Assembly: GCF_000170755.1 (NCBI RefSeq)
Contig: NZ_ABCK01000020.1
Location: forward strand, 1-64,000
Source of the DNA: Lentisphaera araneosa HTCC2155
GTDB taxonomy: Bacteria; Verrucomicrobiota; Lentisphaeria; Lentisphaerales; Lentisphaeraceae
Reading direction: 5' to 3'
DNA length: 64,000 nucleotides
A program made the position numbers and the translations under genes. The notes beneath the pieces were generated by a model. The model did no database searches. It was not told the DNA's origin and worked only from the letters and a program-made list of their open reading frames with translations. This document shows positions 55,794 to 64,000 of this stretch, in pieces. The stretch's first letter is position 1. Every line of letters starts with the position of its first letter.

Positions 55794-55879
55794 TGATAAT
55801 TAATTATCATTTAATATAATTTTAACACTTGAATGATAATTGATTATCAATTACAATTAGTATTGATAACTCATTATCA
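55794..55879 (+). promoter_or_regulatory. Three Fur-like boxes upstream of the His-rich barrel gene
   Basis: Three near-palindromes follow one another: TGATAATTAATTATCA (55794-55809, perfect), TGATAATTGATTATCA (55834-55849) and TGATAACTCATTATCA (55864-55879). They match the GATAAT-ATTATC core of Fur boxes. Their starts are 40 and 30 bases apart, close to whole helical turns. They occupy the promoter of the gene at 55902, implying strong iron (or similar metal) repression. Confidence 0.75.
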
Positions 55880-55901
55880 TAATTAATTAAGGAACACATC
55901 A

Positions 55902-56162
55902 ATGTTTTTAAAACGTTTCATCACTACATTCGGATTTCTTGCAGCGTCAACTGCTTTAGCGGCTCCAAGTGGTAAAGGTCATACTCATACTGCAGGTTCG
56001 CACATTTGTGATCACGGTAAAGATCAATTCTTTACTGGTCATATTCACTCATCTAATCACTTTGATTTTAATGAAGATAACCAAAAAGTTGCTAAGACTC
56101 ACACACACATGCTGATTTTATGGTTAATTTCACAGATAGAATTGGTATCTTCGCGGGTTTGA
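55902..56162 (+). CDS. N-terminal part of the frame-split His-rich outer-membrane protein
   Basis: The frame opens with a Sec signal peptide (MFLKRFITTFGFLAASTALA, cleavage likely after A20 or A21) and a His-rich stretch (HTHTAGSH, CDHGKDQ, GHIHSSNHFDF). At KTHTH the DNA is a CA dinucleotide tract (56100-56109); after it this frame runs through 18 unrelated residues to a stop. Removing one CA unit joins the protein directly to the barrel frame (THTH-ADF-MVNF). So this and the next entry are one gene in two frames. Either the tract slipped or the sequence has an error at this point. Confidence 0.75.
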   Translation: MFLKRFITTFGFLAASTALAAPSGKGHTHTAGSHICDHGKDQFFTGHIHSSNHFDFNEDNQKVAKTHTHMLILWLISQIELVSSRV

Positions 56163-57076
56163 AACTCGAAGAAGATCACTCACATGGCCATGAGCATGGT
56201 GGCGGCGGTCATGATGATGAAGATACTGATAATAAGTATTTCGAAGATCACGTGCTTTACATTGATCAATTATATCTAGACCTAGTTCTTGTTGATGATC
56301 TCTCACTGCAAGCGGGTAAAATGAGAATTCCAATTGGCTTCGGTATGCATGAGTATCCTGGTTATTATGGCTACGAAGTTCAAGAAGAACTCATGCTCCT
56401 AGAAAAGATTGCGTTTAACCTTAAGTACGAACATAGTTTTGACAATGGCTCAAAATTGACTTTAGATGCATCGACTTTTTTCTCAGACACAGCACTTAAT
56501 GAATCAGCAATTAATGATCGCGATGGTGGAGATATAGAGCTTGAAGATGGTGGTCCTGCTAATACAGAAGATTTCTCATCTTATGCATTAGGTTTCCGCC
56601 TCGATAACCTCTACTTCATGTCAGATGAATACATTCATGAATTTGTTGTTCTTGGTGGTTACGCACTTCAGGCTGAAGCTGATTACAGTGATGAGCACGG
56701 TGATGATGAAGAGCGTTTCGTCATTGGCGGTAAGTACATTTTTCACTATGATGAAAATATTCGTCTAGCGCTTATGAACGAAATCCAAGATATTAGTTCT
56801 GTTGGTGCTGAGAGTGAATACGACATGACGGCCGTTAACTGGGGCGCTCAGTTCACTTATTATAACTGGCGCGTAGGTGGTACTTATACTGATTACCTTC
56901 AGGACCATGAAGAAGCTGATGAAGAAAATAATGGTCGTGCAGTACAAGTTTCTGCAGGTTACTTCTTTGATTTCGGTCTTGGTGTTGAGGTCGGTTACCA
57001 AAAAATGAAAGAAGTTGGTGAAGACGAAGATTCTGAAGGACCTGGTATCTCGGTTTCTTATATCTACGAATTCTAA
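56120..57076 (+). CDS. Beta-barrel part of the His-rich outer-membrane protein (LbtU/porin-like)
   Basis: Continuation of the gene starting at 55902. It opens inside the first barrel strand (NFTDRIGIFAGLKLEE), then a metal-binding-like loop HSHGHEHGGGGHDD. About fourteen amphipathic strands follow, and the chain ends in SYIYEF with the aromatic C-terminal residue of outer-membrane barrels. The pattern YIDQLYLDLVL...LQAGKMRIPIGFG resembles porin-like siderophore or metal uptake barrels of the LbtU type; this is a tentative family call. The ATG at 56120 is inside a strand and lacks a signal peptide, so the product alone would not be exported. A terminator follows. Confidence 0.7.
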   Translation: MVNFTDRIGIFAGLKLEEDHSHGHEHGGGGHDDEDTDNKYFEDHVLYIDQLYLDLVLVDDLSLQAGKMRIPIGFGMHEYPGYYGYEVQEELMLLEKIAFNLKYEHSFDNGSKLTLDASTFFSDTALNESAINDRDGGDIELEDGGPANTEDFSSYALGFRLDNLYFMSDEYIHEFVVLGGYALQAEADYSDEHGDDEERFVIGGKYIFHYDENIRLALMNEIQDISSVGAESEYDMTAVNWGAQFTYYNWRVGGTYTDYLQDHEEADEENNGRAVQVSAGYFFDFGLGVEVGYQKMKEVGEDEDSEGPGISVSYIYEF

Positions 57077-57130
57077 GTAACAAAATAAGTGCAGGTAGGG
57101 TTGCCTGCACTTTAGTATATTCCTTGTTTG

Positions 57131-57159
57131 GGCCCGGCATTGTGCCGGGCTTTTTTTTG
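57131..57159 (+). terminator. Terminator after the barrel gene
   Basis: GCCCGGC and GCCGGGC pair over ATTGT, followed by eight T residues. Confidence 0.93.
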
Positions 57160-57171
57160 TCTAGATTAGAT

Positions 57172-60100
57172 TTAGTTCTTGGGTATTGAGTTGACGGTGT
57201 AATAGGCTTTCGAGAGGAAGGGGCCGACGGCTTTGCCGAAGCTCGTTTTGTTAAGATCGAGGTAATAAACTCTAGCGCTTTTGTTTGTACCTTTAATATC
57301 ATCGACCTTAAAGTCTTTGAACTGGATAGAACAAGTCTTTTGGTCAGCACTCCAATTTATAGAGGATATGTTTTCGCTACGACTGCCTTTTTCAGGCGAA
57401 CCATATTTAGGGGAATCCTCATAATACCATGAGCTTGCATTTATAGCACCAAAGTTTTTGGAATCTTGAGCTTTGGTGAAATGAATATCAAAACCCTTAG
57501 GAGTGACTTTGACTGTATGTATGGCATTGGGAGTTTCTCCAGAGAAAGTGATTTTTTGGAGGCTGCTTTCAGCGCCACCTTGCGCTCTCCAACCACGGCC
57601 AGTCTGACCCACCCAGAGGCTATTGTCTTTCGGGTTGAAAGTCAAACGCATAACACCTGAGGCAAGCTTGTTGGCGAAGGGTAGGGCAACACCTTGTTCG
57701 ACTCCATTGATAGTTTCCGTTGCAATGCGGTAGATGCAGGATTGAGTTTGATCACCAAGGAACATTTGTCCTTCGAAGGGGCCGAAAGCTCCCTTGGTGA
57801 GGTCCCAAGTTGGATTGCCAGGAGCATTCATGACTTTATTATGTGGAAGGAGAATCATGGCCGTCTCGCGCTTGGCTTTTACATTGTCCCACTGAATCTC
57901 TTTACTTTTGAAGTTCACTCCAGGAAGATCTACTAAACCCGTTGGGTTACCGTAGAATTTGCCTTTTTCGACTTTGAAGACCTTGGATGTGCCAACGTAT
58001 TCACCTTGGTTTTCTGTATAAATAATTTCCTTGTTAGGAGAGAGTGAGAGGCCGGCAGGGCTACGAAAGCCATTGGCGAATGTGGAGAAGTTACCATCTT
58101 TATCCACATAACACATCCAACCTTTTAAGCCCCCGCCTGTTCCCATGAAGGCACCGCCAGCTTTGTAGTTAAAGGGGAGGTTGTGCGTGAGGTTAAGGTT
58201 GTAGAGGTAGCCACCTTTATAGGGTATGGGTCCGTAAAGGTATTCGTGATAATTGCCACAGAAGCGGAAGTGATCGGAAACGTTTTCGCGTTTGTCGGCC
58301 CAGTTATCACCATCACTATCAATGAGGCGAGTGAGGCCGGGCTTTTCACCGATGACAATTGAGTTTTCTGATTCAATAAGTACGCTAAGTGAATCATAAT
58401 GTCCTTCCGAAAAGAGAAACCACTCATCTTTAACAACTTTCCAGATTCCTGCGGTACGAGTGGTGACAAAGGCGATGTCTTTGTTTAAGAACTCAATGCC
58501 AAGCGGCTCAAAAAGTTGTGTACGGCCATGGATATCTTTGGGGGCTTCGGCATTGTGAAGAGTGTAAGCGGAATCCATACCAGCTTTTTTCTGTTCAGTA
58601 TCAGGCGCTTTGGACCATTTGATTTTTTGTCCATTTAAGTTTTCGGCTGGAGCAGAGTTTACACCCGCGGTATGGATTTTTTTGAATTGAGCTTTGCGCT
58701 TAGCCGTGAAGATAATGTTCTTGTGGGTGCCTGCGGGCAGAGTCCATTTATTGCCCTCAATGGATCCTGCACTTGCTTTGAAGTCAGTAAAGTTGCTGGT
58801 GGGGACATTGAGGCTTAGGTCACGCTTCAATTGAGCATTAAAAATAGCCTTGATGGAATTGTTTTTCTGAACCTCGAAAGTGAGGTCGAGTCGATTGCCT
58901 TCCACTTCATAGTGGAATTTTGGGATTTGCCCTTTTTTGGTTTCAACAGAAATAAATTTACTATCAAGTTTGCGAACTTCTTCAAGAAAGTCACCTTCAA
59001 AGTGGAGGGTTTTATAAACATAGTGATAGTCGGCTTTAGCAGGCTCGGCCCAAGAACGGTCTAGGAGTTTGCCACTCGCGAGGTAAGGGGTGAAAAAGTC
59101 ACTTGTGCCTTGAGTCCATTTAATCGCTTTGTCGCCGATAGCGCTGGGCTTACCGCGACCATTCATCATGCCATTAATACTGACGAAAGGGCCATTCCAT
59201 ATCATCGAGATTCCCATTGTGCGCTGATCAAAACTGTAGTTGAGGTTTCCTGGGAGACCAACAAAATAAGTTCTTGCAGATGTACCGGGGATATTCGTTC
59301 TTTGTATGCGAGGGCGATTTTGAACAATGACTGAACCGCGATCTTTCCAGATATTGTATTGATCACTTGGTTTGTTGAGCCAGCTTACTTTGGGACCCGC
59401 ATTTTTCTCTTCATTAAGGGTGAGAAGGTAGTGATAGATGGCTTCAATCTCGCTGTCCTTCAATGTTTCCGGAGTAAAAATAGGCATGATGGGCAAATGA
59501 GGTTTGTTGCTATCATTCACATTTAATGACAAGTGTGCAGTGGGCTCCCTCAGAGATTGGTAGAGGTAGCTTTTGTCTGCGGGAAAATCCACAAGATGTT
59601 TTTCCGCACTCTCAAGTACTTTAATGCTTATAGGTTTCTTTTGGAAAATGCCGTAGATTGCGGGGCCAGTTTTGACGAATTCATTATCCGTCGTCGTGTT
59701 GTGGCATTCAATGCAACCTTTGTTTTGGAAGATACCTTTTCCCATGGCCACCATTTCTACCATAGCCTCACCATTTTTTGCGAGTGGACGTTGCTCATCG
59801 GCAGTTAATTCTTTTGTCTTAGTGCTTTCTAAATCAATTTCTTTTACAGTCATTTTACGAATGGCAATGGGGCCGTGGTCACCCTGGATCATGATGGGGC
59901 CTTTGGGAGCCTCGTCGTTAAATTGCGAAGAGCGCGTGGGACCTACTGCATAGAGGTTTTCTTGCACGACTTGGCCATTAATTTTGACTTCTTTAAAATA
60001 GGCTTGTGAGATTCTTTTTCCCGTTTTTTCATCAAAGCGGGGGGCGCGGAAAACAGCATCCATTGTTTGCCACTCACCGGGTTTTTTGGCGGCATTTACT

Positions 60101-60930
60101 TTAGCAGCAACACCAGCTCCGCGCGCTGGTGGCCAGCGCTGATAGAGGCCCCCCATGTCGCCGGAACCCCATTTATCTTTTCCGTATGAATCTAAAATTT
60201 GAATTTCATAACGGCCCATGAAGTAGACCCCCGCGTTGGATTTTTCTGCTAGCATGAATTCTAGGTGAAACTCAATATCTTTGTAGTGCTTCTTAGTGGA
60301 GATGTTGTTGGTCTTGCCTTTGCGGCCATTGATGAGCATACCTTCGCCTTCTTCCGTGACGATGAGTTTTCTTCTCTTAGCTTTTGCCGAAGCAATATTT
60401 TCCCAGCCGCCAGGCTTAAAAAAGAGGTCTCGAAGGGTTTTAGCCTTTTGTTCGGGTAATTTGACTTCGAGTTTTCCCGTAGCTAAATAATCAATGTTCA
60501 CGCATTTATGAGTGGAGTCCTTCATTTGTAAAGAGATAGTATTTTCGCCTTTTTTAAGAGGGACTTTGACAAAATGATCACTCCAGACTTTCCAGCCTTC
60601 CGTGGCTGGCATGGTGATTATTTGTGTTTGTCCATTGATGGTGAGCTTTAATTCTGCGTCGCCAAAACCAGCGGAATAACGGAAAGTGATTACCTGCTCC
60701 CCGGCTTTATCTGATTGAGCTTTAAAAGTGAGTATGCCTTTGTTATTGTTATAAAAGCCAGCGGCAAAGCCAGTGCTAGAAAATCCAAGGTGGTTGTGCT
60801 CATGAGTGACTTTGTCGCGATGTGCGTCCTCGGCTTCATAGATGACGGGACTTTGCGTTTTGGCAGATACGAGTGTACCGAAGGTCAAAAGCAGTAAACT
60901 TCCTAGGACTTGACTTGTTTTTATCTTCAT
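57172..60930 (-). CDS. Giant secreted protein: carbohydrate-binding-like, DUF1080, cytochrome c and propeller domains
   Basis: A signal peptide (cleavage near 23) precedes 1,230 residues. In order: a beta-sandwich resembling CBM6/35 (about 28-152), a DUF1080/3-keto-disaccharide hydrolase-like domain (about 167-365, with AGVYFMGRYEIQILDSYG and GEWQTMDAVFRAP), a cytochrome c with haem motif CIECH at 406-410 and a probable axial methionine in PIMPIFTP, a central region I cannot name (about 515-765), and a glucose/sorbosone-dehydrogenase-like propeller (about 790-1110, LGIEFLNKDIAFVTTR, GFRSPAGLSLSPN). Such combinations are typical of PVC-group bacteria that degrade polysaccharides. It probably oxidises a sugar outside the cell and passes electrons to the haem. 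Divergent from a sigma/kinase operon. Confidence 0.85.
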   Translation of the reverse strand: MKIKTSQVLGSLLLLTFGTLVSAKTQSPVIYEAEDAHRDKVTHEHNHLGFSSTGFAAGFYNNNKGILTFKAQSDKAGEQVITFRYSAGFGDAELKLTINGQTQIITMPATEGWKVWSDHFVKVPLKKGENTISLQMKDSTHKCVNIDYLATGKLEVKLPEQKAKTLRDLFFKPGGWENIASAKAKRRKLIVTEEGEGMLINGRKGKTNNISTKKHYKDIEFHLEFMLAEKSNAGVYFMGRYEIQILDSYGKDKWGSGDMGGLYQRWPPARGAGVAAKVNAAKKPGEWQTMDAVFRAPRFDEKTGKRISQAYFKEVKINGQVVQENLYAVGPTRSSQFNDEAPKGPIMIQGDHGPIAIRKMTVKEIDLESTKTKELTADEQRPLAKNGEAMVEMVAMGKGIFQNKGCIECHNTTTDNEFVKTGPAIYGIFQKKPISIKVLESAEKHLVDFPADKSYLYQSLREPTAHLSLNVNDSNKPHLPIMPIFTPETLKDSEIEAIYHYLLTLNEEKNAGPKVSWLNKPSDQYNIWKDRGSVIVQNRPRIQRTNIPGTSARTYFVGLPGNLNYSFDQRTMGISMIWNGPFVSINGMMNGRGKPSAIGDKAIKWTQGTSDFFTPYLASGKLLDRSWAEPAKADYHYVYKTLHFEGDFLEEVRKLDSKFISVETKKGQIPKFHYEVEGNRLDLTFEVQKNNSIKAIFNAQLKRDLSLNVPTSNFTDFKASAGSIEGNKWTLPAGTHKNIIFTAKRKAQFKKIHTAGVNSAPAENLNGQKIKWSKAPDTEQKKAGMDSAYTLHNAEAPKDIHGRTQLFEPLGIEFLNKDIAFVTTRTAGIWKVVKDEWFLFSEGHYDSLSVLIESENSIVIGEKPGLTRLIDSDGDNWADKRENVSDHFRFCGNYHEYLYGPIPYKGGYLYNLNLTHNLPFNYKAGGAFMGTGGGLKGWMCYVDKDGNFSTFANGFRSPAGLSLSPNKEIIYTENQGEYVGTSKVFKVEKGKFYGNPTGLVDLPGVNFKSKEIQWDNVKAKRETAMILLPHNKVMNAPGNPTWDLTKGAFGPFEGQMFLGDQTQSCIYRIATETINGVEQGVALPFANKLASGVMRLTFNPKDNSLWVGQTGRGWRAQGGAESSLQKITFSGETPNAIHTVKVTPKGFDIHFTKAQDSKNFGAINASSWYYEDSPKYGSPEKGSRSENISSINWSADQKTCSIQFKDFKVDDIKGTNKSARVYYLDLNKTSFGKAVGPFLSKAYYTVNSIPKN

Positions 60931-61090
60931 GGCTTTCCTTATAAATTGATTTTTGAATTTACTTTGTTCCCTTATGTAAGTGCAAGTAAGATTTCATTTC
61001 TTTACAGCCATGAGAAAATTTATGTTATTTTTTTGCGCAGAGTGCAATTAAAGTTGTATACTGCATGTAATTAGCTAGGATTTACAGAAG

Positions 61091-61687
61091 ATGACGGATC
61101 AATATAATACGAGAAAAACGCTTCTTATGAGAGCGAAGGATCCGAACGATCAATTAGCCTGGAATGAATTTGTGGAGTACTACGCTGGCTTCATCCAAAT
61201 GCTACTCCACAAGATGGATATCCCTCATCAGATTCACGATGACCTGAAACAAGAAGTACTTTTGAAGATCTGGAAATCATTACAGCAATATGAAGTGCGT
61301 GAAGGTGCCAAGTTTAGAGCTTGGTTAGGAGTGGTAATTCGTCATGCTATTTTGGCTTATATGCGTTCTTATCGAAAGCGGGAGAATCGTGAATTGTCTT
61401 TGTCGCTTGCTGATTTAGAAGAAGAAAGTGAAAACTCCAGTCGAATTGATGAGCTCATTAATGATGAGTGGGTCAATTATATGGTGAATCACGTCATTGA
61501 GCATTTGCGACAGTTCTTTTCAGGCAAGGCAATCGACGTTTTTCTATTGAGTTCAAAAGGCATGAAAACAAAAGAGATCAGCGAGAAATTGGATGTTCCC
61601 GCCAATACAGTTTATGTCTTGCGCAATCGAGTGAAAGATCGTTTGCTGAAAGAAATGAATAAGTTACGTGCGAGCTTAGAATTTTGA
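61091..61687 (+). CDS. ECF-type RNA polymerase sigma factor
   Basis: A 198-residue sigma-70 family protein with only regions 2 and 4. Region 2 spans about 25-95 (DDLKQEVLLKIWKSLQQYE and FRAWLGVVIRHAILAYMRSYRKREN); region 4 is the C-terminal helix-turn-helix (MKTKEISEKLDVPANTVYVLRNRVKDRL). Planctomycete/Lentisphaera-type ECF factors of this kind often sit next to Ser/Thr kinases instead of anti-sigma factors. Here a kinase gene starts one base after the stop codon. The divergent giant secreted-protein gene is the obvious candidate target. Confidence 0.92.
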   Translation: MTDQYNTRKTLLMRAKDPNDQLAWNEFVEYYAGFIQMLLHKMDIPHQIHDDLKQEVLLKIWKSLQQYEVREGAKFRAWLGVVIRHAILAYMRSYRKRENRELSLSLADLEEESENSSRIDELINDEWVNYMVNHVIEHLRQFFSGKAIDVFLLSSKGMKTKEISEKLDVPANTVYVLRNRVKDRLLKEMNKLRASLEF

Positions 61688-61688
61688 T

Positions 61689-64000
61689 ATGAGCGATTTT
61701 TTATCACTGTATGAGGAGGCGGAGAGTTATGATGAAACACAAGAAGTGACTTCGCTCTTGTGTGACCAATTACCACAGACAGCAGATAAATTCACTGATG
61801 AAACCGTGATAGCTACGGGAGGTATGAAAAAGATTTCTAAAGTCTTTTGTAATAGTACTCACCGTTACGTAGCCAAAGCGACTCTTAATGAACCTTCTAA
61901 ATTTGAGTTGCGCGATGCCTTTATTAGAGAGGCGCGACTCACGTCTCTGCTAGATCACCCGAATATAATTAAGATCTACCAGATCGCCTTATCCGATGAG
62001 GGTGAGCCCTTTTTTACCATGGAATTAAAGACGGGTTCAAGCCTACAAGACTACATTCAGCTAGATCGTAAGCAAAATATTCTCTTGGGGATTTACGTAA
62101 AGATTTGTGATGCGATATCCTATGCCCATTCGAGAAAAATTTTACATTTAGACCTTAAGCCAGATAATGTGCAAGTCGGAGAGTACGGTGAAGTAATCGT
62201 GTGTGATTGGGGCTTGGGAAAGATCCTCACTAGGAAAGATGCCGGAGAAGAAACATCGGCCTACCAAGTTGATGCAGACATGCTCAATCATTGTACGATG
62301 TATGGCGAAGCGAAAGGGACACCAGCTTACATGGCCCCCGAGCAATTGGAAGGTAAGAATAAGAATGAGCAGACCGATATTTATGCTTTGGGAGCTTTGC
62401 TGTATACTCTACTTGTTCCCGATCGTTTAAAAGGGAAGAGTTTAGATGAGCGCCTAGCGCAAAGTCGTTTAGGTGATCTTCAGGGGCTGAGTAGTGCGGA
62501 TCTGCCCAAGAGCCTAAGTGCGGTAATCGCAAAGGCGATGTCAGTTGACTGTGGAGATCGTTATAAATCGGTTGAAGATTTAAAAAATGATATAGAGCGT
62601 TACCTCAATAGTTACCCAACTTTTGCCCAAGAAGCCGGCCTTTTGACTCAGCTTAGTTTTTTATGGCGCCGCAATAAGTATGTGAGTTTAGTGCTGACGA
62701 GTTCATGCATGGTGATTATCATTTCTTTGTTGTTGTTCCTGCAAGAAATTAAACAAAGTGAGAGTGATACTCTGCAGGCTTTAGAAAAATCTGAGAGCTA
62801 CGCATCGGAGCTTGAGAAGACCTTAAAAGAAAACAAAAATTTGGAAGAATCCATAAGTCGGATGCCCAAAAAAATTGTGGATCGAATTTTTTCGGATAAT
62901 CAAAAATATCGAGATTATCAATTGCTCATGACTCCGAAAGTTTCGCTTGAAAGATCGAGCCGTTATTTAGAGGCAGCTTATGAAACGACACCGGGCGATA
63001 TCTACCTTGTTAGAGCCTTGGCAGCTAACTATTTTATTTCACTCAACTATCCGAAATTTGTGAATTTTTATAAGAAACATTCGAAAGAACTCATCTTTTA
63101 TGCGCCTTATGTGGATAAGTATCTTACTGGACGAGATCTTACTGTTCAAGCAAATTATGATGAGTTTGTGGCGATGGTGAATTTTGCGAAACGCTTGCCG
63201 GTTTTGATGGAGTTGCTCATCGCCTATAATGCTGAAAGTTTTAATCAGGAGGAGAGCTTTCCTAAACTGATTTCTTCTTTGATTACTTCCTATTATCATG
63301 AAAACCATAAGGTAGAAATTGGTCTTAATGATTATAAGCTGGATCTTTGGGGTCCACAGCTCAAGTACATGACTTCTCCGATTACTCAGTTGAGCCTTTT
63401 GCGTTACTTAGATTTTAAAGATTTATTTGTAGCGGATAATTCAATTACCGATGCCAATGAGTTCGCAGGCTTGAACTTGCGTAGTCTTTATTTACAACAT
63501 ACTAAAATTAAAGATTTGCGCCCTTTGTTGACTTTGCCAAGCCTCGATCATGTGACCATTAATGATGGCCAAGTTCCAAAAGAACAATTGGAAAGTTTTT
63601 CTCGTCGTTTCACGAAAGATTTAGTTGAAATCTATCCTGCCAGCCAAGCTGAATATACAGGTGGCGTGAAAACCAATTTTGATCATATCAATTACACATC
63701 GAGCAAGTTTTTGGATGGTTTTTTTATGAATATAGATGGGAAGGTGAAGTTTGAATTAAATGCAGAAAAAGCTGGTGAGGAGCTTATTACCATTCGCTAC
63801 TCTGCAGGTCACGATGATGCGGTTATTTTGTTTGGCGTCAATGGAGTCGAGCAGGAACTCATTCTCAAATCGACTAAAAAGTGGACGCGTTGGAGTACTT
63901 ATACCTTGCCCGTAAAGTTAAATCAGGGTGAGAATAGGATTACTTTGAGGATGAAGTTTCGGACAAGGAACTGCATTAACTTGGATTACTTATCACGTAA
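61689..64000 (+). CDS. Membrane Ser/Thr protein kinase with leucine-rich and carbohydrate-binding-like C-terminal domains (runs off window)
   Basis: Open from the ATG at 61689 to the window edge without a stop (770 codons). Kinase domain residues about 40-320: lysine K63 in YVAKA, catalytic loop HLDLKPDN at 153-160 (HLD instead of HRD), DWG at 173-175 instead of DFG, and GTPAYMAPEQ at 210-219. One membrane helix lies near 335-360. Outside follow a coiled stretch, a leucine-rich-repeat-like region (about 555-635, LRSLYLQHTKIKDLRPL), and a beta-sandwich (about 665-770). This last domain is clearly similar to residues 70-150 of the divergent secreted protein (AGEELITIRYSAG versus AGEQVITFRYSAG; both end N-x-D-Y-L). 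The start is one base after the sigma factor stop. Confidence 0.88.
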   Translation, partial: MSDFLSLYEEAESYDETQEVTSLLCDQLPQTADKFTDETVIATGGMKKISKVFCNSTHRYVAKATLNEPSKFELRDAFIREARLTSLLDHPNIIKIYQIALSDEGEPFFTMELKTGSSLQDYIQLDRKQNILLGIYVKICDAISYAHSRKILHLDLKPDNVQVGEYGEVIVCDWGLGKILTRKDAGEETSAYQVDADMLNHCTMYGEAKGTPAYMAPEQLEGKNKNEQTDIYALGALLYTLLVPDRLKGKSLDERLAQSRLGDLQGLSSADLPKSLSAVIAKAMSVDCGDRYKSVEDLKNDIERYLNSYPTFAQEAGLLTQLSFLWRRNKYVSLVLTSSCMVIIISLLLFLQEIKQSESDTLQALEKSESYASELEKTLKENKNLEESISRMPKKIVDRIFSDNQKYRDYQLLMTPKVSLERSSRYLEAAYETTPGDIYLVRALAANYFISLNYPKFVNFYKKHSKELIFYAPYVDKYLTGRDLTVQANYDEFVAMVNFAKRLPVLMELLIAYNAESFNQEESFPKLISSLITSYYHENHKVEIGLNDYKLDLWGPQLKYMTSPITQLSLLRYLDFKDLFVADNSITDANEFAGLNLRSLYLQHTKIKDLRPLLTLPSLDHVTINDGQVPKEQLESFSRRFTKDLVEIYPASQAEYTGGVKTNFDHINYTSSKFLDGFFMNIDGKVKFELNAEKAGEELITIRYSAGHDDAVILFGVNGVEQELILKSTKKWTRWSTYTLPVKLNQGENRITLRMKFRTRNCINLDYLSR

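Overview
The window looks like a chromosome segment from a marine PVC-group bacterium, most probably Lentisphaerota (Lentisphaera-like). This rests on protein families rather than on any rRNA: a giant secreted protein joining a carbohydrate-binding-like domain, a DUF1080 domain, a cytochrome c and a beta-propeller; an ECF-type sigma factor joined to a membrane Ser/Thr kinase with DWG in place of DFG; a UDP-glucose dehydrogenase of the animal type; and many Sec/lipoprotein enzymes. Codon use is AT-leaning in the flanks and much more AT-rich in the polysaccharide genes.

Layout. 1-1961: mosaic of dispersed repeats. 1962-28866: a surface polysaccharide locus on the + strand. It holds PAPS metabolism (cysQ and a CysN-remnant/APS kinase fusion), a very AT-rich block of pyruvyl transferase, flippase-like protein, CMP-sugar-type glycosyltransferase, Wzy-like polymerase, acyltransferase, three further glycosyltransferases and an epimerase (5246-14139), a four-gene CMP-Kdo pathway (kdsA-kdsC-kdsB-kdsD), UDP-glucuronate/UDP-xylose synthesis (UXS, Ugd), a VanZ-like protein, the polyprenyl-phosphate sugar transferase that would start the chain, Gmd, and an Fkp-type L-fucokinase/GDP-fucose pyrophosphorylase. 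28867-29870 repeats the same mosaic as the left end, so the locus lies between direct repeat arrays.

29966-47978: mostly housekeeping and envelope genes: tRNA-Ser and tRNA-Leu, a transglutaminase-like lipoprotein, XerD, a TolB-like propeller, a HAD phosphatase, TonB/TolA-like proteins, an MtfA-like peptidase, a cysteine-rich microlipoprotein, AspS, HU, SurE, RidA, and LysR/DoxX/pirin. 46386-52274 is an RNA-repair module: RtcR, a sigma-54-like promoter, a structured leader with an unusual tRNA-like gene, a slipin-like protein with four internal repeats, RtcB and RtcA. 52304-57076 holds a secreted esterase-like protein, Pgk and a His-rich outer-membrane barrel behind three Fur-like boxes, split into two frames at a CA microsatellite. 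57172-64000 pairs the giant secreted protein with the divergent sigma factor/kinase operon; the kinase ends in the same kind of domain with which the secreted protein begins.

The most unusual items are: (1) the tRNA-like gene and folded leader RNA inside the Rtc operon; (2) intergenic arrays of hairpins whose stems vary while linkers stay constant; (3) the CA-repeat frame split in the iron-regulated barrel gene; (4) the sigma/kinase/secreted-enzyme circuit sharing a sensor-like domain; (5) the degenerate CysN GTPase half fused to an intact APS kinase. All assignments come from reading the sequence; no database search was run.
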